From the NCBI GenBank assembly GCA_022828145.1, contig JAJEJA010000030.1, positions 1 to 64,000 of the forward strand: DNA of 64,000 nucleotides, given 5' to 3'. Made by a program: the position numbers and the translations under genes. The DNA comes from Candidatus Poribacteria bacterium. Its GTDB lineage: Bacteria > Poribacteria > WGA-4E > WGA-3G. Shown here one piece after another: positions 48,653-57,882 of the stretch. A model generated the notes under the pieces. That model ran no database searches, was not told the DNA's origin, and saw nothing but the letters and a program-made list of their open reading frames with translations. Numbering within the stretch: the stretch's first letter is position 1; each line of letters begins with the position of its first letter.

Positions 48653-49750
48653 CTACAAAGAACTCCGTGCTATTCCCAAACCGGTTCTTGTAGTAAGTTC
48701 AATGAAACCGTTGTTAATTTTCTCAGGTGGGTCAACCAATTGACTGCGCCAATCGACTTCACCCCATGCGTATTCAAGGATGCCGAAGTTCTGTATACTC
48801 GCCATACATTGGACACTAGCAGCCGTAGCAACAGGACCACTTGGATTATGTGGTGTTACTTTAACATTCGTCGTTTCTGCCAGCGTTGCGATCTTCTTCA
48901 AACCCAACACCCCACCGACATGTTTGACATCTGGCAATATGTAGTCAACACGTCCGTGCTTTAGTAATCTTTCAAAATCTGTCAGTGTCCGAAGCCGTTC
49001 ACCAGTTGCAATCGGCATAGATGTTGACCGACTCACATGTGCAACTGCATCAAGGTCAGTCAACGGTACAGGGTCTTCAACCCAGAAAAGATTCAGGTCA
49101 TCTAACGCTTTAGCTGTCTGAATGATAAGTCCAACATTAAACCGGCTATGACAATCAACCATGAGGTCAACATCAGGACCAATTACGGATCGGACTGCAC
49201 GAATCCTGTCAACACCGAGATAGATAGCAGCATTAAGGGATCCTTTTGAAATATCTGATGCCGAGACACCATCAAAGGGTGCACACTTTATCGCGCTAAA
49301 ACCGGCTGACACCGCCTTCTCAGCATTAATAGCGAAACCTTGAGGACTACGATCTACCGTAACACGATTTATGTTCGCATATAGCCGAATCCGATTACGA
49401 CACTTCCCTCCCAGCAATTGATAAATCGGAACACCTATAGACTTACCAGCAATATCCCACAATGCATGTTCAATACCACTAATAGCAGTATGATAGGTGT
49501 GTCCTTCACTGTCCCGGAAGAAACGGTGTCGGTATGATTCTAAGTCAAACACGTTTAATCCGATGAGTGATGGTTTTAAGTATTCAATAATCTCCGTTAT
49601 GCGTGCATCATCTCTACCGTGTGATGCTTCACCGATACCGGTTGTTCCATCTTCTGCAAGTATGCTAACGAAAATCCAGTTGCCACGGTGGTTTACATGA
49701 ACGGTCTCGGTTTCTATGGATTTTATTTTTAATGTGTGCATATCTGACAT
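48653..49750 (-). CDS. Mandelate racemase / muconate lactonizing enzyme family protein (enolase superfamily)
   Basis: SAIKCAPFDG, DLMVDCHSRF, FWVEDPV, IATGERL, VTPHNPSGPVATAAS. Confidence 0.9.
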   Translation of the reverse strand: MSDMHTLKIKSIETETVHVNHRGNWIFVSILAEDGTTGIGEASHGRDDARITEIIEYLKPSLIGLNVFDLESYRHRFFRDSEGHTYHTAISGIEHALWDIAGKSIGVPIYQLLGGKCRNRIRLYANINRVTVDRSPQGFAINAEKAVSAGFSAIKCAPFDGVSASDISKGSLNAAIYLGVDRIRAVRSVIGPDVDLMVDCHSRFNVGLIIQTAKALDDLNLFWVEDPVPLTDLDAVAHVSRSTSMPIATGERLRTLTDFERLLKHGRVDYILPDVKHVGGVLGLKKIATLAETTNVKVTPHNPSGPVATAASVQCMASIQNFGILEYAWGEVDWRSQLVDPPEKINNGFIELTTRTGLGIARSSL

Positions 49751-49760
49751 GACGTTTTTG

Positions 49761-50408
49761 TTAGGAATTCGCTGCCCATATCACACCTTGTGTAAGGAAT
49801 TTCTGCATCCCAGATCGTTCAAAAGTCCCCGGTCCATGTCCCAACGTAGTATAAAAGACGCGTCCTGAACCGTAAGTTTTAACCCAAGCCATAGGATGTG
49901 CTCTTCCGAACCATTCCGCTGATGCCAAGATGTGTATATGTGGGTCATAGGCTGAGATGTAGATTTCATCTTCAACATCGAAATCAGAGACACCTTGTGT
50001 TGTTGGGTGTTCTGTATCTTCAATACGCACAGTGAAGGTAGAACCGGGAGGGTGCCAGTTTGAATGTCCACCGATGAGATCAACTGCTCTTCCTCCAATC
50101 CACCACGCTGTCCCGTGTATACCCACCAATCCTTTACCATTCTCAACGAATTGGAACAGACCGTCTTCTTGTGATGGTGTTAAATCCGGTACCCGTTTGG
50201 AAGTGCCATCTTCTTGTCGTTCGGAGCGTGTGAAACCGGTACCGAAGACACATGCATCGTAAGAATTGAGATCATTCGAAACTAATATGTCTTTGTCATC
50301 CGTTAGAGTTGCGTTTATTTCAGCATCCTCATCAAGAAAACTGTGGATAACACTTGCACTTGCATTGAAACGATGGTTTTCACCTGATAGTACGAGTATA
50401 TTTGACAT
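49761..50408 (-). CDS. ThuA-like domain protein
   Basis: GKGLVGIHGTAWWIGG...DLIGGHSNWHPPG; VFYTTLGHGPGTFE. Confidence 0.88.
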   Translation of the reverse strand: MSNILVLSGENHRFNASASVIHSFLDEDAEINATLTDDKDILVSNDLNSYDACVFGTGFTRSERQEDGTSKRVPDLTPSQEDGLFQFVENGKGLVGIHGTAWWIGGRAVDLIGGHSNWHPPGSTFTVRIEDTEHPTTQGVSDFDVEDEIYISAYDPHIHILASAEWFGRAHPMAWVKTYGSGRVFYTTLGHGPGTFERSGMQKFLTQGVIWAANS

Positions 50409-50580
50409 TGTAATCTCCTTGCGTACTGGTTGTTGGTAACTTCGGTTACCATGTATAGACCCATGTTAATTTTCAGTAGTTATAGTGTAATTGAAAATAG
50501 TATTTGTGTCAATATAATTGACAGCGTGTGTAGAGTTTTGTCACTAATAGGTGTCAATTTTGGGATTATCTGAGAGTTAG

Positions 50581-50690
50581 GAACTCTCTTTAGTCCCGTA
50601 GGAACGATATGTTTATAAATACCGTCTTCATTAGGAACTAAAGAGAACAAAAGTTTGTGCTTCTGTGCAAAAACTTTACACACCCCAATT
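50581..50690. repeat. Composite repeat: CTCTTTAGTCCCGTAGGAACGATATGTTTATAA ... GGAACTAAAGAG, followed by AAAAACTTTACACACCC
   Basis: The 17-mer at 50669-50685 is the exact reverse complement of two copies at 57466 and 57500; the hairpin arm is shared with 57733-57775. Confidence 0.75.
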
Positions 50691-50697
50691 ATATTAA

Positions 50698-50836
50698 ATA
50701 ACCCAAGTTGCCACCTAATGTAGCACATTCTGTTAGATTGTGCATAAGAGGGCATAAACTGGATGCGGACGCTACAATATTGCCCAAAAGAGGATGGTTC
50801 CAGACCTAAGTCTTGATAGGTAGCAACTTGGGTTAT
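50698..50836. mobile_element. MITE-like 139-bp element with 20-bp terminal inverted repeats
   Basis: ATAACCCAAGTTGCCACCTA (50698-50717) and TAGGTAGCAACTTGGGTTAT (50817-50836) are inverted repeats with one mismatch. No ORF inside. Confidence 0.6.
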
Positions 50837-50847
50837 ATTATAATAAG

Positions 50848-50876
50848 TTGACATCCAAACAAAAATTCTATATAAT
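50848..50876 (+). promoter_or_regulatory. Consensus sigma70 promoter TTGACA-17-TATAAT
   Basis: Boxes at 50848-50853 and 50871-50876; upstream of the Gfo/Idh/MocA gene and directly next to the MITE-like element. Confidence 0.8.
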
Positions 50877-51008
50877 TCACATTTAGATTATCTCACAATA
50901 TTAATCTAACATTGGATTAGTTATATATTGGTGTTTAGAGACGTAATTAGAGAGACTTGAAAATGCATACCTTCTTCAAATGTATTACAATTGCCTAAGG
51001 AGGCATTC

Positions 51009-52181
51009 ATGGCAGACAGAATAAAAATGGGACTGGTCGGATGCGGTGGTATGTCCGGTGCCCACATGAACGGTTACAAAGAACTGTGGTCAAAAGAGGT
51101 TAGAGATTTTGATATTATCGCTGCATGTGATATAGACAAAGGCAGAGCCGAGGCAAGGGCAAATCAGGCACACGAGTTCCAAGGTGGAACAAAACCTGCA
51201 GTTTACACCGAGATTGACGAAATGCTTGATAAGCACCCTGATTTAGATTGTGTAGACATCTGTGCATTGCATAGTGCACACCATGTTCTTGCAGTGCCAG
51301 CACTTGAGGCAGGTAAACATGTCATCATCGAAAAACCTTTCGGGATCACTATGCGCGCTTGCAAACTGATGATGGAAGCAGCTGAAAAGAACAATAGAAT
51401 CATTTCTGTTGCAGAAAATTATCGCCTGAGTCGTATGGAACGGACACGCAGTTGGGCGATTGCACAAGGTCGCATCGGTGAACCCCGCATGTTTTTCTGG
51501 ATAGAAGTCGGCGAGGCAATGGGGAAATGGGGATGGCGCAACTTCAAAATGGATGCTGGCGGTGGTTGGGCATTAGATGGCGGTGTGCATTTTACCGACC
51601 TGATGCGTTATATACTCGGTTTGGAAGCTGAGGAAGTTTATGCTATTAATAAAGCGTATGAACCCTACCGATATGATAACCCTGGCGCCCGTGAAGGTGG
51701 ATATGACGTTGATGTAGAAGACGCATTGATCGCTACGATTAAGTTTGAACAAGGTGTTACGGCACAGTGGACATGGGTCGGTTCCGCACCCGCTCACGGT
51801 TTCGGCACCAAGGTTATATACGGTAGTGAAGGGGCACTTGAGTGGGGCAGAGGCTTAGTACCACGCGGGGGTGAACCAATTTCAAACGATGACCTACAGA
51901 AAGAATTCACCGATAGCCTAAGTGATGATGAGAAGGAGTATTTCTTTCCTTCAGGTATCGGTAATACCGTAGCAATAGAGTTGAAATACTTCGCAGATGC
52001 AATCAGAACGGGTGGAAAACCAGAGGTAGATGCCGTGGAAGGTTTGAGATCTCAAGCTATCTGTATGGCAGCCTACGAATCCGGCTACTTTGGCCGGCCC
52101 GTAACTATAGCAGAGATTGAAAGCTGCGAATTGGAAGGCTATCAGAAAGAGATAAATGATCACATAGGAATCGGCTCTTAA
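51009..52181 (+). CDS. Gfo/Idh/MocA family oxidoreductase
   Basis: KMGLVGCGGMSGAHMNGY Rossmann; IEKPFGITMRACKLMMEAA. ATG at 51009 preferred over TTG at 50991. Confidence 0.92.
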   Translation: MADRIKMGLVGCGGMSGAHMNGYKELWSKEVRDFDIIAACDIDKGRAEARANQAHEFQGGTKPAVYTEIDEMLDKHPDLDCVDICALHSAHHVLAVPALEAGKHVIIEKPFGITMRACKLMMEAAEKNNRIISVAENYRLSRMERTRSWAIAQGRIGEPRMFFWIEVGEAMGKWGWRNFKMDAGGGWALDGGVHFTDLMRYILGLEAEEVYAINKAYEPYRYDNPGAREGGYDVDVEDALIATIKFEQGVTAQWTWVGSAPAHGFGTKVIYGSEGALEWGRGLVPRGGEPISNDDLQKEFTDSLSDDEKEYFFPSGIGNTVAIELKYFADAIRTGGKPEVDAVEGLRSQAICMAAYESGYFGRPVTIAEIESCELEGYQKEINDHIGIGS

Positions 52182-52199
52182 CTTAAGACAATAGATTGT

Positions 52200-52268
52200 A
52201 GGTTAGGTAAAAAAGTGTAAAGTAATGCATCACACATTGAGTTTGCTGCTTTACACTTTACCTGACCT
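52200..52268. repeat. Inverted repeat AGGTTAGGTAAAAAAGTGTAAAG ... CTTTACACTTTACCTGACCT
   Basis: About 20-bp arms with a short bulge, between two co-directional genes. Confidence 0.7.
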
Positions 52269-52304
52269 ATGATCTTTCACTTTTTATCTGGAAAACAAAA
52301 TAAC

Positions 52305-53657
52305 ATGCCAAAACCGACAGATATTCGTATCATTGATGTACAGTACGATTTTGAGGAACACCGATACAGAACACCACTAAAATTCGGCGGTGTACCGACA
52401 GATCACTGTATACTCTTTAACGTGCAGATAAATGTTCAAACATTAGGCGGTAAAAAAGCCACAGGATACGGTTCCATGCCACTCGGAAATGTATGGGCAT
52501 TTCCGCCAAAATACGTTCCATTTGATCAAAGCCTCGCTGCTATGAAGGAACTTGCGGACTTAGCAGTTAAATCTACGCGTAATTGTAATTTGTGTGCACA
52601 TCCTCTGGAACTATCAGATGTGCTTGAGTCTGAATTCTTACAACTTGCTGAAGGTCTATCCGAAAGAATGGTACTATCTACACCGATACCGAAACTGTGT
52701 ACCGCCGTAACGACAAGTCCCATTGATGCCGCATTACATGATGGATTTGGTAAGGCAAACGGTATCAAAAGCTACAACGGTTTGGACGAGGATTATGTCA
52801 CTACTGACCTCGGACATTTTCTGGATAGTAGTTTTTCAGGGAAGTACCTTGATCAATATACAACCCGACATCCGAAACCGGATATGCCACTTTATCACCT
52901 AATCGGTGCTTTGGATCCGCTCACGGAAACCGATATAACTTCTCGTCTTAACGATGGGTTGCCAGAAACGTTGTCAGAATGGATTGATGCTGATGGGTTG
53001 ACACATCTAAAAATAAAACTGAACGGGAACGACTTGGAGTGGGATGTGTCGCGAGTTCTGGCTATTGACAGAATTACTGCTGAAACACAAGCAGCCCGTG
53101 GTGTAAAGACATGGTACTATTCTGCGGATTTTAATGAAACATGTGAGAATGTAGAATATTTACTGGAATTTCTGAATCGTATCCAGGAGGAGGGTAGACA
53201 AGCCTTCGATCGACTCGCTTATATTGAACAACCGACTGATCGTGATTTAGAAGCACATCCAGAAAATAAGATGCACAAAGCCGCCGAGATTAAACCTGTT
53301 GTAATTGATGAATCTCTGACCGATTATAATACATTTCTGCTTGCCCGTGATCAGGGGTATTCTGGTGTTGCAATTAAGGCATGCAAAGGTCAATCCCAAG
53401 CATTACTGATGGGTGCGGCTGCCCAAGAATTCGGCATGTTCCTCGCGGTCCAAGACTTGACATGTCCTGGTGCTTCATTTTTACAATCAGCAGGATTGGC
53501 ATCACACATTCGGGGTGTCACCGCTATTGAAGGGAATGCACGTCAATTCTGTCCGAGTGCAAATGACGGTTGGCGCGATGAATATCCTTCTATTTTTAAT
53601 ATTACCAACGGTACTGTTGGTACACAGATCCTTACGGGACCTGGTCTTGGGTATTAG
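52305..53657 (+). CDS. Enolase-superfamily (mandelate racemase/MLE-like) protein
   Basis: HLKIKLNGN, YYSADFNE, YIEQPTDRD, VIDESLTD, GVAIKACKGQSQ. The extended ORF start at 52269 lies in an inverted repeat; ATG at 52305 preferred. Confidence 0.85.
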   Translation: MPKPTDIRIIDVQYDFEEHRYRTPLKFGGVPTDHCILFNVQINVQTLGGKKATGYGSMPLGNVWAFPPKYVPFDQSLAAMKELADLAVKSTRNCNLCAHPLELSDVLESEFLQLAEGLSERMVLSTPIPKLCTAVTTSPIDAALHDGFGKANGIKSYNGLDEDYVTTDLGHFLDSSFSGKYLDQYTTRHPKPDMPLYHLIGALDPLTETDITSRLNDGLPETLSEWIDADGLTHLKIKLNGNDLEWDVSRVLAIDRITAETQAARGVKTWYYSADFNETCENVEYLLEFLNRIQEEGRQAFDRLAYIEQPTDRDLEAHPENKMHKAAEIKPVVIDESLTDYNTFLLARDQGYSGVAIKACKGQSQALLMGAAAQEFGMFLAVQDLTCPGASFLQSAGLASHIRGVTAIEGNARQFCPSANDGWRDEYPSIFNITNGTVGTQILTGPGLGY

Positions 53658-53988
53658 AGTGTTCAACCTTTAGAATTGCATCCGCATAAGTGATATTGGT
53701 AACCACATTCCTTTGTTCTGGGTGGCGAACTGGAAAGTCCTTTATCACCTCATCTATAAACTCTCTTATTAATGTTTTAACGCTATCAAAAGGGATACAT
53801 TCTAAGACTATGATAGCACGATGTTTTGAAGGTGCAATATTGTAATCCAACCCGTATTGAATTCCTAAAGCAATCAACTGTGGTTCAACGTTGATAGTAA
53901 CCTCTCTCCGTTCTTGTTCAGTGATGAAATAACTATCAACGATATAGTGTGTGTGAATCCAAGCTTCTTTTTGTTCAACAATCTTCAT
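53632..53988 (-). CDS. Hypothetical protein (118 aa), 3' overlap with the convergent gene
   Basis: Well-composed ORF, convergent 26-bp overlap. Confidence 0.5.
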   Translation of the reverse strand: MKIVEQKEAWIHTHYIVDSYFITEQERREVTINVEPQLIALGIQYGLDYNIAPSKHRAIIVLECIPFDSVKTLIREFIDEVIKDFPVRHPEQRNVVTNITYADAILKVEHSNTQDQVP

Positions 53989-54252
53989 AAGTTACATATT
54001 CTAACATGGGTGGCAGCGAGAGTCAACGTTGTGAGATCGTAATTACCAACGTATTTTATTATGACAGAGAATGACGCAATGCGTATATACAGACGTCTTT
54101 CGCGCATGTCGTGATTCATTCAAAAAGCAGAACATCAGAACATAAAAGTGCTTGCTATTCTTATCATTTCTCAGATATAATTAACAAAAAATGTCTCCAC
54201 GGTTCAAGTATCAACAATATTCTCACGTATTTGACTAAAAGGAGAAAAACAG

Positions 54253-54963
54253 ATGACAGACTCTACAGATGAGCGGAAAATATCTTCTGTTCCAGCAGAC
54301 ACACATATATATTACCCAGACACGGATGGTAAACCCATGGCGGTAAGCGACCTTCACAGAGATATCCTCTTCGGCACCATAGAAACACTTAAGGCACATT
54401 TCAAACAGCAGCCAGATGTCTACGTCTCTGGAGATATACTGATGTATTACGTGAAAGGAGACCCGCGTCAATCGGTTGCACCGGACGTATTAGTCTCTTT
54501 CGGATTAGGTAAAAAACGCCGGAACACATATCTTGTTTGGGTTGAAGGTAAAACTCCTGATTTTGCGATGGAATTCAGTAGCAAAACCACTTATACTGAC
54601 GATTTAGGACCTAAAAAGGATCTTTATGCTTCTTTAGGCATCCAAGATTACTTCTTATATGATGCGTTAGGCATATACTTACCAAAACCACTGATGGGTT
54701 TTACATTAGTTGATGGTGGGTATGTTCCGATTTCCGAAGATGAAGATGAAGATGAGGGTCTACATTCTGATGTTCTAAGTTTAGATTTCCATGTGGACGA
54801 TGAAGGTTTAGGAATTTATGATCCTGTTGCGGGTGCGTGGCTGCAGACCCCTACCGAATCAGCCGAAGCACGCGCTGAGACAGCTGAAACACGCGTTGAG
54901 CAGCTTGAAACTGAAGTCGCACAACTCCGAGAACAAGTGGAACGTTTACAAACACGCAGCTAA
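54253..54963 (+). CDS. Uma2/DUF820 family putative endonuclease with C-terminal coiled coil
   Basis: YVSGDILMYYVKGDPRQSVAPDVLVSFG...WVEGKTPDFAMEFSSKTT; heptad-rich AEARAETAETRVEQLETEVAQLREQVERLQ. Confidence 0.85.
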   Translation: MTDSTDERKISSVPADTHIYYPDTDGKPMAVSDLHRDILFGTIETLKAHFKQQPDVYVSGDILMYYVKGDPRQSVAPDVLVSFGLGKKRRNTYLVWVEGKTPDFAMEFSSKTTYTDDLGPKKDLYASLGIQDYFLYDALGIYLPKPLMGFTLVDGGYVPISEDEDEDEGLHSDVLSLDFHVDDEGLGIYDPVAGAWLQTPTESAEARAETAETRVEQLETEVAQLREQVERLQTRS

Positions 54964-54991
54964 CCAAAAGTCATTGAAATGGAGACACGTC

Positions 54992-55705
54992 ATGAATACT
55001 ATAAAATATTTGATTTTCACTACACGTTTCGCTGTATTTATTCTGTTAGCTTGTCAGTTGTTTATATTCAGTAGTTGCGATGAGTATGAGCAATGGACAA
55101 ACGATCCACCTGAAATCAATACATTCACTATACCAGCCGAAGTGCGGTATGGCGAAACAGTTGAACTTAAGATTGGTGTGACCGATCCTGAGAATGACGA
55201 TTTAACCTATATATGGGAAGTATCTGCTGGCACACTGATTATAGGTGAAGGCGCGCAAGTACAGTGGACAGCTCCCGAACTGACTGATTCAGAAATCGCA
55301 CCTGATGAGATAGTTACGGTTCACGTAACTATCAGAGATAAGGGTGAGGATACTGTCGTAAAGTCTGCTTCAATTGTCGTCTATTCAAAGTCATTCAGAG
55401 TCGCAAAAGCACTTAGTGGTACCTATGAACTCGTCCGCGCTCAGGCTGATGGTGAGACAACGGAAGCCTTCGGGGCAATGCGATTAACAACATCAACATT
55501 TTCCAGAGATTATCAAGAGGATGGATCTTTTTTCTACGGATCCTATAGGTTGATTGAACCGTTTGATGCGCGTAAAGGTATAATCTATTGGCTATCAGAT
55601 GGGAGCACCGAACCCGTAGTGAGTAATTATACATGGGATGGTGAATTGTTAGTCCTATATTGGACAGCTACCGCTACAGGACATGTTTACCAGAAGTTGA
55701 AATAA
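54992..55705 (+). CDS. Putative lipoprotein with PKD/Ig-like domain
   Basis: Start MNTIKYLIFTTRFAVFILLACQLFIFSSC; PPEINTFTIPAEVRYGETVELKIGVTDPENDDLTYIWEVSAG. The ORF-track start at 54818 overlaps the Uma2 gene and is probably wrong. Confidence 0.75.
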   Translation: MNTIKYLIFTTRFAVFILLACQLFIFSSCDEYEQWTNDPPEINTFTIPAEVRYGETVELKIGVTDPENDDLTYIWEVSAGTLIIGEGAQVQWTAPELTDSEIAPDEIVTVHVTIRDKGEDTVVKSASIVVYSKSFRVAKALSGTYELVRAQADGETTEAFGAMRLTTSTFSRDYQEDGSFFYGSYRLIEPFDARKGIIYWLSDGSTEPVVSNYTWDGELLVLYWTATATGHVYQKLK

Positions 55706-55763
55706 GGGTGTGATGTATCTACAAATTAGGGTTAATTAGGATCACAGCAAATGGGGGAAGATA

Positions 55764-56273
55764 GTGAAAAGAAAAGAGCATTATTATATTTTCGCAATTT
55801 CTATATTTGTATTTATCATTGGATCAAATCTATTAGTGTTTTGTGAGGAACAGGAGCGGATCACATTTGAGAATAATGGAAAGACGAAAAGATACGATGT
55901 TATTGAAACTAAACGATATGAGATCGTTGAGGTAGAGGAGCCGGTAGTTTCCCCTGATCGCCTGGAGGACGTTGCTGAACAAGCGGTCAAGGATGCTGAA
56001 AAAGACGCAAAATATCATCTCAATCCAACTTTATGGTTTTCAACCGGCTGTTTTTTGTCTTTTGTGGGTCCTGTTTTTTCGCAGCGTTACCAACCCTTTA
56101 TGCCGACTGGACGCGTTCTTGGAAAATCACCACAATATGTCGCTTTTTACTATGATGCGTATAAGGTGAAAACGAAAAAACTTCAGTTTAATTGGGCATT
56201 GGGGGGGTGTCTCGTCGGAACACCTATCGGAGGGTACTTGATTAGTGTTATCTATAGGGCGCGCCGGAATTAG
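55764..56273 (+). CDS. Hypothetical membrane protein
   Basis: N-terminal TM/signal, two further hydrophobic segments. Confidence 0.6.
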   Translation: MKRKEHYYIFAISIFVFIIGSNLLVFCEEQERITFENNGKTKRYDVIETKRYEIVEVEEPVVSPDRLEDVAEQAVKDAEKDAKYHLNPTLWFSTGCFLSFVGPVFSQRYQPFMPTGRVLGKSPQYVAFYYDAYKVKTKKLQFNWALGGCLVGTPIGGYLISVIYRARRN

Positions 56274-56297
56274 GAGATATACTGTATTTTGAACTCG

Positions 56298-56786
56298 TTA
56301 TTTTTTGATTTCTGGGCTCGGACGCACAACACGAAATCCAATTGTGTGTGTTGAATCCAGAGGATAATACTTGAATCGTAAGCTTGAACGTAGGAAGGCA
56401 CTGCCAACGTCCCAAGCACCACCCCGAATGACTCTTGCGCGTAGAATATCTCGAAAGCGTAGGTTTAGCGGATTACGTGTTGTCTTGTTGCTATCTTGAC
56501 TGTAGAGAGCGGGGTCATATTCATCAAGACACCATTCCCAGACGTTGCCTGCAAGGTCGGCAATTCCGTTGGGAGAGAAACCTTCTGAAAACTGTCCTAC
56601 AGGTGTGGTTTTATTATATCTGCGAGCAAAATTTGCGTGCCGTCGTGCTTTAGGCGGTGCATTACCCCACGGGTACATACGAGCATGCGTTCCTCGTGCG
56701 GCGCGTTCCCATTGTGCTTCTGTCGGTAGACTTCCACCGATCCATTCGGCAAAAGCTTGTGCATCAAACCACGTTACACCGACCAC
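56298..56786 (-). pseudogene. N-terminally truncated formylglycine-generating enzyme (SUMF1)-domain gene
   Basis: VVGVTWFDAQAFAEWIGGSLPTEAQWERAARG...GNVWEWCLDEYDP...RVIRGGAWDV. The frame just upstream of the GTG reads *IWNAAYRSTFRA, so the usual N-terminal half is missing. Confidence 0.6.
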
Positions 56787-56858
56787 AGCACGAAAAGTAG
56801 ACCTATATGCCGCATTCCAGATTTATCCTTCACAGGTTGTTGTAGAACGAAATATAGA

Positions 56859-56892
56859 GTAGTTGATGGAATTTGAGAATTTCATCAACTAC
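56859..56892. repeat. Hairpin GTAGTTGATGGAATT-TGAG-AATTTCATCAACTAC
   Basis: 15-bp stem with a single G.T position. Confidence 0.8.
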
Positions 56893-56912
56893 CGTAGAAT
56901 ACAGATATGTAA

Positions 56913-57413
56913 TTACCGGTCTTTTAATTCTCCCCAAGTTACAGTTAACCTATCTTGCGGGTCGACCGGTGTTGGAGCGGAAGCTTCACGGAAGTAGTCA
57001 AAACTGACCGTCAATCGTCCTGGAGGACCACCATCTGCGACACCTGCATAAATGCCGACTTCAAGAGGTTCTTGAAGTTCATTGGTTACTTTTCCGACAG
57101 GGATCCAATCGCCTTCAGCATTGGGTTTGAACCAAGATTCATACACATTACCTTCCCGTTTAAGACGCATTTCTATAGGGAGAACACCTTGCGCTGGATT
57201 GTATCCTGGTTGTACACCGACATATCCTAATGCAGCAGCATCGTTTTGCCTCCGTTGATATTGTAGAACGGCGTTGTTCCCTTGGGCAGCGCCACGTCCC
57301 CATAACTTTAAGGTTACCCATTCCCCATCACGATTTTGGCTATCCTTTGTTCCAGCTGAATAGACTATGAGACCCGTGACGATAGAACCATCGGCGTAGT
57401 CAGCTATCACCAT
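56913..57413 (-). CDS. DUF1349/concanavalin-like protein fragment with C-terminal TW motif (PQDRLTVTWGELK)
   Basis: Coherent in-frame sequence (SVTLNSCYKSAYM...) continues upstream of the ATG until a TAA, suggesting 5' truncation. Confidence 0.6.
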   Translation of the reverse strand: MVIADYADGSIVTGLIVYSAGTKDSQNRDGEWVTLKLWGRGAAQGNNAVLQYQRRQNDAAALGYVGVQPGYNPAQGVLPIEMRLKREGNVYESWFKPNAEGDWIPVGKVTNELQEPLEVGIYAGVADGGPPGRLTVSFDYFREASAPTPVDPQDRLTVTWGELKDR

Positions 57414-57465
57414 ATATGCAGATTTATAGCAAGAATTGAGTGTTACCGATTATAACCTATTACAC

Positions 57466-57516
57466 GGGTGTGTAAAGTTTTTTAGAAACAGTGGTGTGTG
57501 GGTGTGTAAAGTTTTT
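57466..57516. repeat. Two copies of the 17-mer GGGTGTGTAAAGTTTTT
   Basis: 57466-57482 and 57500-57516. Confidence 0.85.
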
Positions 57517-57547
57517 GTCCCTTAAGAAAAAGGATCGCTGAACCCTT

Positions 57548-57627
57548 GCTCCAGCGGAGCAATATGTCTATAGAAAAAGGATTGTCAACGGACTGCACTC
57601 CAGCGGAGTGCTATGTCTATAGAATCA
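57548..57627. repeat. Two copies of palindrome plus ATGTCTATAGAA unit
   Basis: GCTCC-AGC-GGAGC aatATGTCTATAGAA and GCACTCC-AGC-GGAGTGC tATGTCTATAGAA. Confidence 0.85.
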
Positions 57628-57722
57628 GATAGAAACCGCAACACATACCAAGTCTCCCTAATCCGCGTTATCCGCGCAAATTCTTGATTGTGCTACCAAT
57701 ACCCCCAATCAAGGATGCATGT

Positions 57723-57785
57723 GGTTGTACGGGTTGTCTTCTCTTTAGTCCTGTAGGGACTAAAGAGAAGACAACCTGTATAACC
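57723..57785. repeat. Long hairpin GGTTGTACGGGTTGTCTTCTCTTTAGTCC-TGTAG-GGACTAAAGAGAAGACAACCTGTATAACC
   Basis: 20 perfect bp at 57732-57751/57757-57776, extending to 29 bp with G.T pairs. Confidence 0.9.
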
Positions 57786-57882
57786 ATAAGGATTTTGGCT
57801 GGAAAAAGAAAACAGCGGACACCGAACCGAAGTCCGCCGTCCACTGTTGTGTTAGGTTAGTTAGATTTTCCCTGAATTAACC

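Noticed and set aside
54818-55705. ORF start at 54818 overlapping the Uma2 gene
   Set aside because: The N-terminal part is an out-of-frame reading of the Uma2 3' end. The signal-peptide start at 54992 is convincing.
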